A stretch of 58,264 nt of DNA from Pseudomonadota bacterium (GCA_021849615.1 JAJZSQ010000007.1:1-58264); one strand, 5' to 3'. Positions 6,383 through 15,413 are shown, numbered from the stretch's first letter. Numbers and translations are program-made. Notes: generated by a model not told the origin, from the letters alone.

Positions 6383-8023
6383 ATGCCTGCACCCGGCCCC
6401 GGGGGCAGAGCCACACACGTCTGGACGCCGGCCCGGTCGGCGGCCGGGCGGCACAGTCCGTGGCTGATCGCCACCATCATCTCGATTTCCGCGTTCATGG
6501 AGGTGCTCGACACCGCCATCGCCAACGTGTCGCTGCGCCACATCGCCGGCTCCATGGCGGCGAGCTACGATCAGGCGACCTGGGTGCTCACCAGCTACCT
6601 GATCGCCAACGCGGTGGTCATTCCGATGAGCAGTTGGCTGTCGAACGTGTTCGGCCGCAAGCGCTACTACATGGCGAGCGTCGCGCTGTTCACGATTTCT
6701 TCACTGTGCTGCGGGCTCGCCCCGTCGCTCACGTTTCTGATCGCCGCGCGCGTCGCACAGGGCATCGGCGGTGGCGGGCTGGCGCCGGTGACGCAGGCGA
6801 TGCTCATCGACACGTTCCCGCCGGCCTCGCGCGGCAAGGCCATGTCGGTGTACGGCTTCACCGTCATCCTCGCCCCGATGCTCGGGCCGCTGCTCGGCGG
6901 TCTGATCACCGACCGGTATTCGTGGCACTGGATCTTCCTCATCAACGTGCCGGTCGGGCTGCTCTCGCTGTCGCTCGTGGAGGCATTCGTCGATGAGCCG
7001 AAGCTGCTGGTCGAGGAGCGGCTCGCGCGCTGGGCGCGGGGCATTCGCTTCGACCTGCTGGGTGCGCTGCTGATCGCACTCGGGTTGGGATTCCTCGAGG
7101 TGATGACCGACCGCGGCGTGCAGGACGGCTGGTTCTCCTCCCCGACGATCCGCATCTCGGCGCTGATTTCCGGGGTGTGCATCGTTTCGTTCGTTCTCTG
7201 GGAACTGTTTGCGCGCGAGCCGCTGCTCGAGATGCGGCTGTTCAAGCACCGCAATTTCGCGGTCGGCACGCTGATCATCATGGTCATCGGCGTGATCCTG
7301 TTCGGCACCACGCAGTTCGTGCCGCAGTTCACGCAGCAGGTGCTCGGCTATACCGCGACACAGGCAGGGCTTGCGCTCACGCTGGGCGGCATGATCACCC
7401 TGGTGACGATGCCGCTGGCCGGCATGCTCACCGGCCGCTTCCGGCCCCGAACGCTCATGGCCGCGGCCTTTGGCGTGATTGCGATATCGCTCTACATGAT
7501 GTCCCACTTCACGCTGTCGGTGACCTTCGCGCACATCGCTTACGCGCGTGCCTGGCAGTCCGGCGGCATTCCGTTCCTGTTCGTGCCGCTGATCAGTGCC
7601 GCTTATGTCGGTGTACCGCCGGATCGCACGGGCAACGCCGCGGCGATGATCGGCGTCGGCCGCAACCTCGGGGGCAGCATCGGCATCGCCATGGTGCAGG
7701 CATTGCTGGCGCGCCGCGAGCAGTTTCATCAGGTGCGCATGGTGAGTGGTTTGCAGCCGCTCAATCCGATTTACGAACACGCAGTCAGAACGCTCTCGCA
7801 CGCGTTTGCCACCCGGGGTGCAGCACCTGCGGCGGCATTGCACATGGCGACCGGCGAGATTTACGCGATGATGCAGCGGCAAGCGCTGATGATGTCATTT
7901 GAAGACGTCTTCCGCGCCTTGATGCTGTTCGTGCTGGTGATTTCGCCCATTCTGCTGCTGTTGAAGCGCGGACCGACGGAGCACCGCAGCGGAGCCGAGG
8001 CTGCGGGCGAGGCGATCGGCTGA
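6383..8023 (+). CDS. emrB: EmrB/QacA-type drug:H+ antiporter (DHA2, 14 helices)
   Basis: Inner-membrane major-facilitator pump of the DHA2 family. Its 546 residues show the family landmarks: MEVLDTAIANVSLRHIAG in helix 1 with the conserved LDTxIxNV, SSWLSNVFGRKRYY (motif A) between helices 2 and 3, RVAQGIGGGGLAPV in helix 4, and PMLGPLLGGLITD (motif C) in helix 5. ATG 6383 directly follows the emrA stop; longer in-frame starts lie inside emrA. The stop overlaps the kynureninase start as TGATG, so exporter and kynurenine enzymes appear to be one transcript, suggesting export of a tryptophan-derived aromatic. Substrate identity is inference. Confidence 0.9.
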   Translation: MPAPGPGGRATHVWTPARSAAGRHSPWLIATIISISAFMEVLDTAIANVSLRHIAGSMAASYDQATWVLTSYLIANAVVIPMSSWLSNVFGRKRYYMASVALFTISSLCCGLAPSLTFLIAARVAQGIGGGGLAPVTQAMLIDTFPPASRGKAMSVYGFTVILAPMLGPLLGGLITDRYSWHWIFLINVPVGLLSLSLVEAFVDEPKLLVEERLARWARGIRFDLLGALLIALGLGFLEVMTDRGVQDGWFSSPTIRISALISGVCIVSFVLWELFAREPLLEMRLFKHRNFAVGTLIIMVIGVILFGTTQFVPQFTQQVLGYTATQAGLALTLGGMITLVTMPLAGMLTGRFRPRTLMAAAFGVIAISLYMMSHFTLSVTFAHIAYARAWQSGGIPFLFVPLISAAYVGVPPDRTGNAAAMIGVGRNLGGSIGIAMVQALLARREQFHQVRMVSGLQPLNPIYEHAVRTLSHAFATRGAAPAAALHMATGEIYAMMQRQALMMSFEDVFRALMLFVLVISPILLLLKRGPTEHRSGAEAAGEAIG

Positions 8024-9291
8024 TGGTGCTGACTCTGCAAGATGCACAGCAGCGCGACGAGGCGGATCCGCTGCATGCGTTGCGCGCGCGGTTCGCGCTG
8101 CCGCGACTGCCCGACGGCGCACCGGCGATCTACCTGTGCGGACACTCCCTGGGGTTGATGCCGCTCGCGGCACGCGCCGACATGGCTGCCGCCCTGGATG
8201 ACTGGGCACGACTCGCCGTGCTCGGCCACGAGCAGGGCGAGCGGCCGTGGATTACCTATCACGATGCGCTCGCGGCGCCGACTGCGCAGCTGCTCGGCTG
8301 TCGCGCCGAGGAAATCGCGATCATGAACTCCCTCAGTGTCAACCTGCAGTTGATGCTGGCGAGCTTCTTTCGTCCCGCGGGACGCCGTCGCTGCATCGTG
8401 ATCGAAGCGGGCGCTTTTCCATCGGATCGCTACGCCGCCGCAACGCACCTGCAGTGGCATGGACTGGAGCCGGCCGAGACGCTCATCGAGATTGGCCCGC
8501 AAGACGGGCAGGAGTGCGTGCGCGAGGAAGACATCGAGGCGCTGCTCGCGCGGCGTGGTGAGGAGATCGCGCTCGTGCTCTGGCCGGGCGTGCAATACCT
8601 CACGGGACAGGCCTTCGATCTCGGGCGGGTGGCGAGCGCGGCGCGCGCCGCCGGGGCGCAGTTCGGCGTCGACCTGGCGCACTCGGTCGGCAACCTGCCG
8701 CTGCCGCTGCGCGAGCTCGACGCGGACTTCGCGGTCTGGTGCAGCTACAAGTATCTGAATGCCGGCCCCGGCGCGGTCGCCGGCTGCTTCGTGCACCGGC
8801 GGCACTTCGAGACGGACCGGCCGCGGCTCGCCGGCTGGTGGGGGCACGAACTGCAGACCCGCTTCCAGATGCCGCAGGCATTCCGGGCTGCGCACGGCGC
8901 CGCCGGGTTCCAGCTCAGCAACCAGTCGGTATTCGGGGCGGCGCCGCTCATCGCCTCGCTCGGGCTGTTCCACGAGGCCGGCAGTGAGCGCCTGCGCGAG
9001 AAGTCGCTCGCCCTGAGCCGGTTGTTCACCGAGCTTCTCGCCGAGCACGCCCCGCAGGTGCGCATCATCACGCCCCGCGAACCGGCCGCGCACGGTGCGC
9101 AGCTGTCCTTGCGCATCGGCACCGATCCGGCGCGCTCAAAGCGCATCTTCCGGTGGCTCACGGCACACGGAGCGATCTGCGACTGGCGTGAGCCGGACAT
9201 CATCCGCGCTGCACCCGCGCCCCTCTACAACAGCTTCGCCGATGTGTTCACGTTCGTGATGCGCCTCGCCGAGGCGCTGCGCGCGGCATGA
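8023..9291 (+). CDS. kynU: kynureninase
   Basis: PLP enzyme that cleaves kynurenine to anthranilate, or 3-hydroxykynurenine to 3-hydroxyanthranilate, plus alanine. Length 422 is usual. Family landmarks: IYLCGHSLGLMP near 36-47, GVDLAHSVGNLPLPL (215-229) with the cofactor-binding Asp, and WCSYKYLNAGPGA with the PLP lysine at K243. The C-terminal small domain follows. The ATG overlaps the emrB stop and the stop overlaps the kmo ATG, so translation is coupled on both sides. The next gene makes 3-hydroxykynurenine, so the branch to 3-hydroxyanthranilate is the likely one. No tryptophan dioxygenase, formamidase or 3-HAA dioxygenase gene is in the window. Confidence 0.93.
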   Translation: MVLTLQDAQQRDEADPLHALRARFALPRLPDGAPAIYLCGHSLGLMPLAARADMAAALDDWARLAVLGHEQGERPWITYHDALAAPTAQLLGCRAEEIAIMNSLSVNLQLMLASFFRPAGRRRCIVIEAGAFPSDRYAAATHLQWHGLEPAETLIEIGPQDGQECVREEDIEALLARRGEEIALVLWPGVQYLTGQAFDLGRVASAARAAGAQFGVDLAHSVGNLPLPLRELDADFAVWCSYKYLNAGPGAVAGCFVHRRHFETDRPRLAGWWGHELQTRFQMPQAFRAAHGAAGFQLSNQSVFGAAPLIASLGLFHEAGSERLREKSLALSRLFTELLAEHAPQVRIITPREPAAHGAQLSLRIGTDPARSKRIFRWLTAHGAICDWREPDIIRAAPAPLYNSFADVFTFVMRLAEALRAA

Positions 9292-10670
9292 GCGCTGCGG
9301 GGGGACGTGCCGTCGCCGTCATCGGCGCGGGCCTGACGGGCCCGCTGCTGGGGCTGCTGCTGGCGCGGCGAGGGTTTGCCGTTACGCTGCTTGAGCGCCG
9401 GCCCGATCCGCGCCGCAGTGCCGCTGACGGCGGCCGCTCGATCAATCTGGCGCTGGCCGCGCGCGGCATGCGTCCGTTGGAGCGCGCCGGAGTGCTGGCG
9501 CAGGTCGAGCCGCTCCTGCTGCCGATGCGCGGGCGCATGGTGCATGAGTTATCGGCCGCACCGCTCCTGCAGCGGTATGGCCAGCGACCGCAGGAAGTCA
9601 TCTACTCCGTGGGGCGCGCCGCCCTGAATCGAGTCCTCATCGAGGCGGCCGAGCAGGCCGGCGTGAGTGTGCGCTTCGAGCATCGCTGTCTCGGGCTTCA
9701 AGGACAGACGCTGCGCTGCGTGGACGAGCGCTCGGGCCGCGAGTTCGACCTGGAGTGCGAGACCGCGATTGCAGCCGACGGGGCCGGCTCACCGGTGCGC
9801 GAGAGCCTCGAGCGCACCGGTGCCTGCACGGTGCAGATCGAGCCGCTCGGGCACGACTACAAGGAAATGACGCTGCCGGCGCTGCCCGGGGGCACCCATG
9901 CGCTCGACCCGGGCGCGCTGCACATCTGGCCGCGCGGTGGGTTCATGCTGATCGCGCTGCCAAACCCCGAGGGGACCTTCACGCTGACGCTGTTTCTGCC
10001 GCGCACCGGGGTGCCGAGTTTTGCGGCGCTGCGCGACGAGGCGGCGCTCGCGCGATTCTTTGCCGAGCAGTTTCCCGATCTCGCCGCCCATCACGCCGGC
10101 CTGTGCGCGGATTTTCGCCGCAATCCCCAGGGACAGCTCGCCACCGTGCATGCGCGCGGCTGGCACCTCGGCGGGCAGGTGCTGCTGCTCGGGGATGCCG
10201 CGCATGCCATCGTGCCCTTCCATGGCCAGGGCATGAACGCCGGTTTCGAGGATTGCGCGCTGCTCGATGAGCTGCTCGAGGCCGGCGAGGACTGGGCGCA
10301 GACGTATGCCCGCTTCGAGCAGATCCGCCGCCCGAGCACCGAGGCGATCGCGCGCATGGCGCTCGAGAACTACCTGGAGATGCGTGACCAGGTGCGTGAC
10401 CTGAAATTCCAGCGCCTCAAGCGCCGCGCCTTCGAGCTCGAGCAGCGTTTCCCCGAGCGCTTCATTCCGCGCTACTCGATGGTCATGTTCCATCCGGAAA
10501 TCTCGTATCTGGAAGCCCTGCGCCGTGGGCAAGTCCAGGCGGGGATTCTCGAGCGGCTCGAGCGTGAGTGCACCGCCGAAGGCGCGACCGATGCCGCGCT
10601 GGCCGAGGCGCTCGTGTACGAGCAGCTGCCGCCGCTCGGCGGCCGAGACCCGGGCGCGCGGACCGGCTAG
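9288..10670 (+). CDS. kmo: kynurenine 3-monooxygenase (FAD, NADPH-dependent)
   Basis: Flavin hydroxylase converting kynurenine to 3-hydroxykynurenine. Its 460 residues carry the FAD dinucleotide fold VIGAGLTG (11-18) with acidic LLERRPDP, the kynurenine-branch motif RSINLALAARG (50-60), and the second FAD motif GDAAHAIVPFHGQGMNAGFED (302-322). The C-terminal part has only weakly hydrophobic stretches, whereas mitochondrial enzymes have a membrane anchor. The start overlaps kynU (ATGA). In bacteria this pair feeds de novo NAD synthesis via quinolinate or tryptophan catabolism; the other steps must be elsewhere. Confidence 0.93.
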   Translation: MSAAGGRAVAVIGAGLTGPLLGLLLARRGFAVTLLERRPDPRRSAADGGRSINLALAARGMRPLERAGVLAQVEPLLLPMRGRMVHELSAAPLLQRYGQRPQEVIYSVGRAALNRVLIEAAEQAGVSVRFEHRCLGLQGQTLRCVDERSGREFDLECETAIAADGAGSPVRESLERTGACTVQIEPLGHDYKEMTLPALPGGTHALDPGALHIWPRGGFMLIALPNPEGTFTLTLFLPRTGVPSFAALRDEAALARFFAEQFPDLAAHHAGLCADFRRNPQGQLATVHARGWHLGGQVLLLGDAAHAIVPFHGQGMNAGFEDCALLDELLEAGEDWAQTYARFEQIRRPSTEAIARMALENYLEMRDQVRDLKFQRLKRRAFELEQRFPERFIPRYSMVMFHPEISYLEALRRGQVQAGILERLERECTAEGATDAALAEALVYEQLPPLGGRDPGARTG

Positions 10671-10681
10671 AATCGCGTCCC

Positions 10682-11011
10682 ATGAACCGAGTGACGACAG
10701 ACGGGGTCATCGAGTATGTACCCCAGGACGTGCAGGGTCTGCTCGATGAGGGCCGGATCCTGTTGATCGACGTGCGCGAACCGGACGAGTACGCGCAGGA
10801 GCGTATCCCTGGCGCGCTGCTGTATCCGCTTTCGACCTTTGATGCGGCGCACCTGCCGGCCGACGGCGCACGCGCAGTGGTGTTCCACTGTGCGGCGGGT
10901 GGCCGTTCGCTCACCGCCGCGCGGCTGCGCAAGGCGACCGGTCAGCCGGCTGCGCACATGGCCGGCGGCATCGCGGCGTGGAAGGCGCTCGGCCTGCCTA
11001 CCGTCAGCTGA
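10682..11011 (+). CDS. rhodanese-like sulfurtransferase, single domain
   Basis: The 109-residue protein forms one rhodanese domain: LLIDVREPDEYAQERIPGAL (CH2A-type motif) and the active-site loop CAAGGR in FHCAAGGRS, with the catalytic Cys at about residue 65 and a six-residue loop as in single-domain sulfurtransferases, closing with MAGGIAAWKALGLP. ATG 10682 lies 11 bases after kmo. A TAGAAT box (10668-10673) ends eight bases before the ATG, so a separate leaderless transcript is possible. The sulfur acceptor is unknown. Confidence 0.88.
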   Translation: MNRVTTDGVIEYVPQDVQGLLDEGRILLIDVREPDEYAQERIPGALLYPLSTFDAAHLPADGARAVVFHCAAGGRSLTAARLRKATGQPAAHMAGGIAAWKALGLPTVS

Positions 11012-11706
11012 CGGCGCTGCGGTTGAACGCCAGCGACCACCCGCGCGCCATCCGTTCTTTCGTGACCCGCGCCGGGCGCATCACGCCCGCGCAGGAGCGT
11101 GCGCTCGAGACACTGTGGCCGACGTACGGCTTGGAGCCGCAGGGGCTGCTCGATCTGGATGCCGTGTTCGGTCGCTCCGCATCGCGCACGGCCGAAGTCG
11201 GGTTCGGCAATGGGGAGAACCTGCTGGCGCTCGCGGCGGCGCATCCGGAACGTGACTATCTGGGCATCGAAGTGCACCGGCCCGGCGTCGGCCGGGTGCT
11301 GCTGGCGCTCGAGGAACGCTCACTCGGTAACGTGCGGTTGATCTGTCACGATGCGGTCGAAGTGCTCGAACGGCACCTGCCGCCGGCGTGCCTCGATGAA
11401 ATTCTGGTGCTCTTCCCGGACCCCTGGCCGAAGAAGCGGCACCACAAGCGGCGCTTGATTCAGCCCCCGTTCGTCGCGCTGCTCGCCGAGCGCCTCATGC
11501 CCGGTGGCCGGGTGCATCTGGCCACCGACTGGTCAGCCTACGCCGAGGAGATGCTCGCCGTGCTCAGCGCCGAGGTGCGGCTGCGCAACCTCTCGCCGAC
11601 GGGCACGTTCGTGGCCCGTCCCGAGGAGCGGGCCGCGACGCGCTTCGAGCGCCGCGGCGAGCGGCTCGGGCATGGGGTGTGGGACCTCACCTTCGCGCGG
11701 ATCTGA
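10978..11706 (+). CDS. trmB: tRNA (guanine-N7-)-methyltransferase TrmB
   Basis: Methylates G46 in the variable loop of tRNAs using S-adenosylmethionine. Family landmarks: SFVTRAGRITPAQ near the N-terminus, SAM-binding EVGFGNGENLLALA with acidic YLGIEVH, the signature LFPDPWPKKRHHKRRL, and the C-terminal TRFERRGERLGHGVWDL. Length is 242 from GTG 10978, which overlaps the rhodanese gene by 34 bases; TTG 11023 would give 227 residues with no overlap. Family members often have N-terminal extensions of varying length, so the start is uncertain. Confidence 0.92.
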   Translation: MEGARPAYRQLTALRLNASDHPRAIRSFVTRAGRITPAQERALETLWPTYGLEPQGLLDLDAVFGRSASRTAEVGFGNGENLLALAAAHPERDYLGIEVHRPGVGRVLLALEERSLGNVRLICHDAVEVLERHLPPACLDEILVLFPDPWPKKRHHKRRLIQPPFVALLAERLMPGGRVHLATDWSAYAEEMLAVLSAEVRLRNLSPTGTFVARPEERAATRFERRGERLGHGVWDLTFARI

Positions 11707-11719
11707 GCGCGCGCCGCCG

Positions 11720-11735
11720 CGCCGCTGGTGCGGCG
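11720..11735. terminator. short hairpin between convergent trmB and marC
   Basis: CGCCGC (11720-11725), loop TGGT, GCGGCG (11730-11735). It lies in the 31-base gap between two converging stop codons. The stem is only six base pairs and no T-tract follows on either strand, so it is a weak intrinsic terminator at best. Confidence 0.3.
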
Positions 11736-11737
11736 AA

Positions 11738-12376
11738 TCAGCCTGTGTGTAGCAGGAACACCGTGCGCAGGCCGTCGATCACGAACTGCACGGCGAGCGC
11801 CCCGAGCACCACGCCAAACAGCCGTCCGGCGACGTTGACGCCCGTTACACCGATCACGCTCATCAGCGGTTCGGCGAGCCACATGATCACCAGCGAAATC
11901 GCCAGCACCACCAGCACGGCCAGAAACAGGCTGAGGAACACCAGCGGGTGGCGGAAGAGCGGCACCGGGCCGAACCACAGCAGCACGGTGGCGAGTGCGC
12001 CGGGCCCGGAAATGAACGGGAACGCGAGCGGGACCACGGAGATGTCCGCGCGCCGCTGGCTCTCGGCCTGCTCATCGGTACTGGTGCGACTGCCGGATTC
12101 GCGCGCGAACACCATCTCGAGTGCCAGCAGGAACAGCAGCACGCCGCCGAAGATGCGGAACGCGCCGAGGCTGATGCCCATCAGGGCGAGGAACGGCGCG
12201 CCGACCAGCGCGAAGAACGCCAGGATAAGCGCTGCCACCACGGTGGCCTTGATCGCCATGCGGTGTCGGTACTCGCGTGTCGCCCCCTGCGTCAGGCCGC
12301 TGAAGATCGGCAGCAGCGAGATCGGTTCCACCACGGCGAAGAACACCACGAAAAACTTCAGCGGTTCCTGGAACAT
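11738..12376 (-). CDS. MarC family integral membrane protein
   Basis: The 212-residue, six-helix protein matches the MarC/UPF0056 family: FFAVVEPISLLPIFSGLTQG in helix 1, FALVGAPFLALMGISLGAFRIFGG, then VVPLAFPFISGPGALATVLL after the cytoplasmic loop, and VIGVTGVNVAGRLFGVVLGALAVQF near the end. The duplicated P-hydrophobic-PLAFPxxxGPG pattern is characteristic. Function in this family is unsettled; the antibiotic-resistance link once proposed for MarC has not held up. It converges with trmB and is divergent from the DUF6763 gene. Confidence 0.88.
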   Translation of the reverse strand: MFQEPLKFFVVFFAVVEPISLLPIFSGLTQGATREYRHRMAIKATVVAALILAFFALVGAPFLALMGISLGAFRIFGGVLLFLLALEMVFARESGSRTSTDEQAESQRRADISVVPLAFPFISGPGALATVLLWFGPVPLFRHPLVFLSLFLAVLVVLAISLVIMWLAEPLMSVIGVTGVNVAGRLFGVVLGALAVQFVIDGLRTVFLLHTG

Positions 12377-12555
12377 CGGTGGTGGATTACGGTTTTCCCG
12401 TCCTTGAAAGGGGATCGAGCGAGGCGCAACATGTGGAGCGTCCCTCGCCCGGCGGCCGCAGGATACCAGCTTCGCGGCGCTTCGGGCGCCTAGAGCGGTC
12501 CGCCAAGGCGGACCGAAGCTGCGCTGCGGGGACGGCGCGTCCCGGAGGTCTGCCC

Positions 12556-12870
12556 ATGGTCGCTCCTCAGCCGAAAATCGGTGACTGGTACCGCGTCAGC
12601 GGCGGCGAACTGTTCGAGGTCGTCGCCATCGACGACGACGATGCGACCATCGACATTCAGCATTTCGATGGGACCGTCGAGGAGATGGACCGCGAAGACT
12701 GGGAGTCGCAATGGGAGGAGGGGGCACTCGAGGCCGCCGAGGCGCCCGAGGACTGGAGCGGTTCGGTTGATGTCGATGCCGAAGACGAGCCCTCCGCCGG
12801 CGGGGAGTCGGCGAGCGACGACACGACGCTGCGGGCCAGCGCGCTCGAGGGGCTCGACCTGTTCGAGTGA
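12556..12870 (+). CDS. DUF6763 family protein
   Basis: Small acidic protein of 104 residues beginning with a compact domain (IGDWYRVSGGELFEVVAIDDD, TIDIQHFDGTVEEMDREDWE) of the kind annotated as DUF6763, followed by an acidic, glycine/serine-rich tail. GGAGGT six bases before ATG 12556 fixes the start; longer in-frame starts lack a ribosome site. Function unknown. Its TGA directly abuts the TGA of the converging Rieske gene (TGATCA, 12868-12873). Confidence 0.75.
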   Translation: MVAPQPKIGDWYRVSGGELFEVVAIDDDDATIDIQHFDGTVEEMDREDWESQWEEGALEAAEAPEDWSGSVDVDAEDEPSAGGESASDDTTLRASALEGLDLFE

Positions 12871-13257
12871 TCAGGGCGAGCCGAGCGTCTCGATATCCGC
12901 CTGGGGTCCGAGCAGCACGAGCCCGTCGCGGACTTCCACCGCAATGGCGCGCAGCGACTGACCGGCGCAGGGCCCGGCGATGCACTGTCCGCCCTCCTTC
13001 TCGAACAATGCGCCGTGGGACGCACACACGATCAGCGAGCCGTCGGGCGTGAGGAAACGGTTGGGCCGCAGGTCGAGCGGGTGGCCGGCATGCGGACAGT
13101 GATTGACGTAGGCGCGGACCTCGGTTCCGCACTGCACGACGAAGCCGCGCAGCGGCCAGTCTCCACCGCCGGCGCGAAAGCCGCGCGCGCCGGTCTCCTG
13201 CAGATCCGCCAGGCGGCAGATCACCCGCTCCAGATCGATCTCATCCGCCGCCGGCAT
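12871..13257 (-). CDS. Rieske [2Fe-2S] protein
   Basis: Soluble Rieske-type ferredoxin of 128 residues. The cluster ligands are visible as CPHAGH (Cys and His) and CASHG (Cys and His), with GGQCIAGPC and VEVRDGLVLLG forming the rest of the fold. There is no signal peptide or membrane anchor, so it resembles stand-alone Rieske proteins that pass electrons to oxygenases or other partners. ATG 13257 overlaps the end of the AmpG-like gene by 17 bases, so the two are co-transcribed; a functional link is not obvious. Confidence 0.87.
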   Translation of the reverse strand: MPAADEIDLERVICRLADLQETGARGFRAGGGDWPLRGFVVQCGTEVRAYVNHCPHAGHPLDLRPNRFLTPDGSLIVCASHGALFEKEGGQCIAGPCAGQSLRAIAVEVRDGLVLLGPQADIETLGSP

Positions 13258-14674
13258 CGATCCGCTCCGCCGAAGGACCCGTGACGAGCGCATCGGCCGG
13301 TGCCGCACGCGTCTCGATCCGGCGCCAGAGGGTGACCAGCAACACCGCGGCCGGCAGACACAGACTCGCCGTGTACAGGAAGAAATGCGGATAGCCGATC
13401 CGTGCAGCGACGAAACCCGAAGTGCCGTCCAGGATCTTGCCCGGCAGCGCGTACAAGGACGCAAACAGCGCGTATTGGGTGGCGGTGTACTTCGCGCTGG
13501 TGAGGCTCGACATGTACGCGATCAGCGCTACGCCTTCGAGCGACAGGGCGAGGTTGTCCGTGCCGTTCACCAGGCCGAGTCCGAGCAACGTCGGGCCGTG
13601 CGTGGTGGCGAGCACCGCATAGCCGAGGTTCGAGAGCAACGAGACGGCAAGGCCCGCGGCCAGCGTGCGCGCCAGGCCGATGCGCGCCACGAGCACTCCG
13701 CCCAGAAACACCCCGGCGATGCCCACGGTATATCCGCACACCTTCCCGATCAGCGCGATCTGCTCGAGCGTGTAGTGATGATCGATGTAGAACGGGTTCA
13801 CCATCGCACCGATGGTGAACTCGGCGAGCTGGTACGTTCCGATGAACGCCAGCGCCGTGATCGCAACGCGCACGCCGAAGCGTCCGAAGAACTCCGTCAG
13901 CGGGCAGATCACGGCGCCGATGAACCACTCGCCGATGTCACGCAGCGCCCGCGGCCAGTGCGCACGCCGTTCGAGCCATTCGACGACCTGGGCTTCGCGC
14001 TGCGCTTCGGCGCGCGACACCGCGACTTCAGGCTCCTTCACCAGCAGTGTCGTCACGACACCGATGCTCATCAGCGCCGCCATGGCGCCGTAGCTCAGAG
14101 GCCAACCGTACCCGGCCGCGACGGCGATTGCGCCGGCGCCGCCGGCGATCATCGCAACGCGGTACCCCACCGAGTAAGTGGCCACCATGGCCCCCTGCAG
14201 CGCCTGGGGCACCGACTCGATGCGCCAGGCGTTCATGGCGACGTCCTGCGTGGCGGAACAGAACGCTACGAAGAGCGCCGCAGCGGCCATCGAACCGACG
14301 CTGCGGGCCGGGTCATCCGCTGCGAGTCGCAGCAGACCGAGCGCGATGGTGATTTGGGCGAGCAGCATCCACGAGCGGCGCTGGCCGAGCAGCCGGTGCA
14401 GCACCGGCAGACGCACCCGGTCGACCACCGGTGACCAGACGAACTCGAAGGTGTACGCGAAGCCCACCCAGGCGAACATGCCGATGGTGGCGCGCTCGAC
14501 CCCCGCCTGGCGCAGCCAGACGGTCAGCGTGGAGAACACCAGCAGGAACGGCAGTCCGCTCGAGAAGCCCAGAAACAGCATCGATACCACCGCCGGCTGG
14601 CGGTACACGGCGAGCGCGTGCCAGCTGCGGGCGAGTCTGCCGGGGCTGCCCGCGTCGTTCCCCTCCGCGCTCAC
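13241..14674 (-). CDS. ampG: AmpG family muropeptide MFS transporter
   Basis: Inner-membrane permease of the AmpG family, which imports GlcNAc-anhydro-muropeptides for cell-wall recycling. Landmarks: LFLGFSSGLPFLLVFSTLTVWLRQ in helix 1, GFAYTFEFVWSPVVDR (about 60-75), FCSATQDVAMNAWRIES with the family TQDxAxxAW motif, and about 12-14 helices. From GTG 14674 it has 477 residues; a TTG at 14740 would add 22 residues with no ribosome site, so GTG is preferred. It is divergent from pyrE with a short gap and precedes the Rieske gene. The assignment is by family; other AmpG-fold permeases cannot be excluded. Confidence 0.83.
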   Translation of the reverse strand: MSAEGNDAGSPGRLARSWHALAVYRQPAVVSMLFLGFSSGLPFLLVFSTLTVWLRQAGVERATIGMFAWVGFAYTFEFVWSPVVDRVRLPVLHRLLGQRRSWMLLAQITIALGLLRLAADDPARSVGSMAAAALFVAFCSATQDVAMNAWRIESVPQALQGAMVATYSVGYRVAMIAGGAGAIAVAAGYGWPLSYGAMAALMSIGVVTTLLVKEPEVAVSRAEAQREAQVVEWLERRAHWPRALRDIGEWFIGAVICPLTEFFGRFGVRVAITALAFIGTYQLAEFTIGAMVNPFYIDHHYTLEQIALIGKVCGYTVGIAGVFLGGVLVARIGLARTLAAGLAVSLLSNLGYAVLATTHGPTLLGLGLVNGTDNLALSLEGVALIAYMSSLTSAKYTATQYALFASLYALPGKILDGTSGFVAARIGYPHFFLYTASLCLPAAVLLVTLWRRIETRAAPADALVTGPSAERIDAGGG

Positions 14675-14751
14675 GCGTCTCGCCCCGGCGCTGCGCGGCG
14701 CTCGAGGTTGCAGTTGACGATACGGCGGGACATCAGACAATCATATGCGCT

Positions 14752-15405
14752 ATGCAAGACCATCAGCTTAAATTCATCGACCTGGCGCTCGCGCGCCGCG
14801 CGCTGCGCTTCGGGCAGTTCACCCTGAAGTCCGGGCGCGAGAGCCCGTACTTCTTCAACGCCGGGCTGTTCAGCGACGGCGAGGCAATTGCCGTGCTCGG
14901 GCGCTGTTACGCCGCGGCCATCACCCGCTCCGGGCTCTCGTTCGACATGCTGTTCGGGCCCGCCTACAAGGGCATCGCGCTCGCGGCCAGTACGGCTGCG
15001 GCGCTGTTCGACCATCACGGGCGCAACGTGCCGTACGCGTTCAATCGCAAGGAGGCGAAGAGCCACGGCGAGGGCGGCAACCTGATCGGTGCGCCGCTCG
15101 CCGGTCGGGTGCTGGTCATTGATGACGTGGTGACCGCGGGCACCGCGGTGCGCGAATCGATCGATCTGATCCGCGCCGCCGGGGCCGAGCCCGTCGGGTG
15201 CGTGTTCGCGCTCGATCGGCAGGAGCGCGGCCGCGGCGAACTGAGCGCCACCCAGGAGATCGAACGCGAACACGGGCTGAAGTGCCTCAGTGTGCTGACG
15301 CTCGCCGATCTGATCGAGGCGCTCTCCAGTCCAGGTGCCGCGGCGATCAGCGCCGAGCAGCTCGCGGCGCTCAAGGCCTACCGGCAGCGCTACGGCGTGG
15401 CCTGA
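14752..15405 (+). CDS. pyrE: orotate phosphoribosyltransferase
   Basis: Pyrimidine synthesis enzyme joining orotate to PRPP to give OMP. The 217-residue length is usual. Landmarks: LKFIDLALARRALRFGQFTLKSGR, SPYFFNAGLF, FGPAYKGIALA, the flexible loop NRKEAKSHGEGGN, and the PRPP-binding VLVIDDVVTAGTA. ATG 14752 is supported by alignment to typical PyrE N-termini. It converges with batD with an eight-base gap, so their 3' ends probably overlap in transcription. Confidence 0.95.
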   Translation: MQDHQLKFIDLALARRALRFGQFTLKSGRESPYFFNAGLFSDGEAIAVLGRCYAAAITRSGLSFDMLFGPAYKGIALAASTAAALFDHHGRNVPYAFNRKEAKSHGEGGNLIGAPLAGRVLVIDDVVTAGTAVRESIDLIRAAGAEPVGCVFALDRQERGRGELSATQEIEREHGLKCLSVLTLADLIEALSSPGAAAISAEQLAALKAYRQRYGVA

Positions 15406-15413
15406 GCGGCCGG

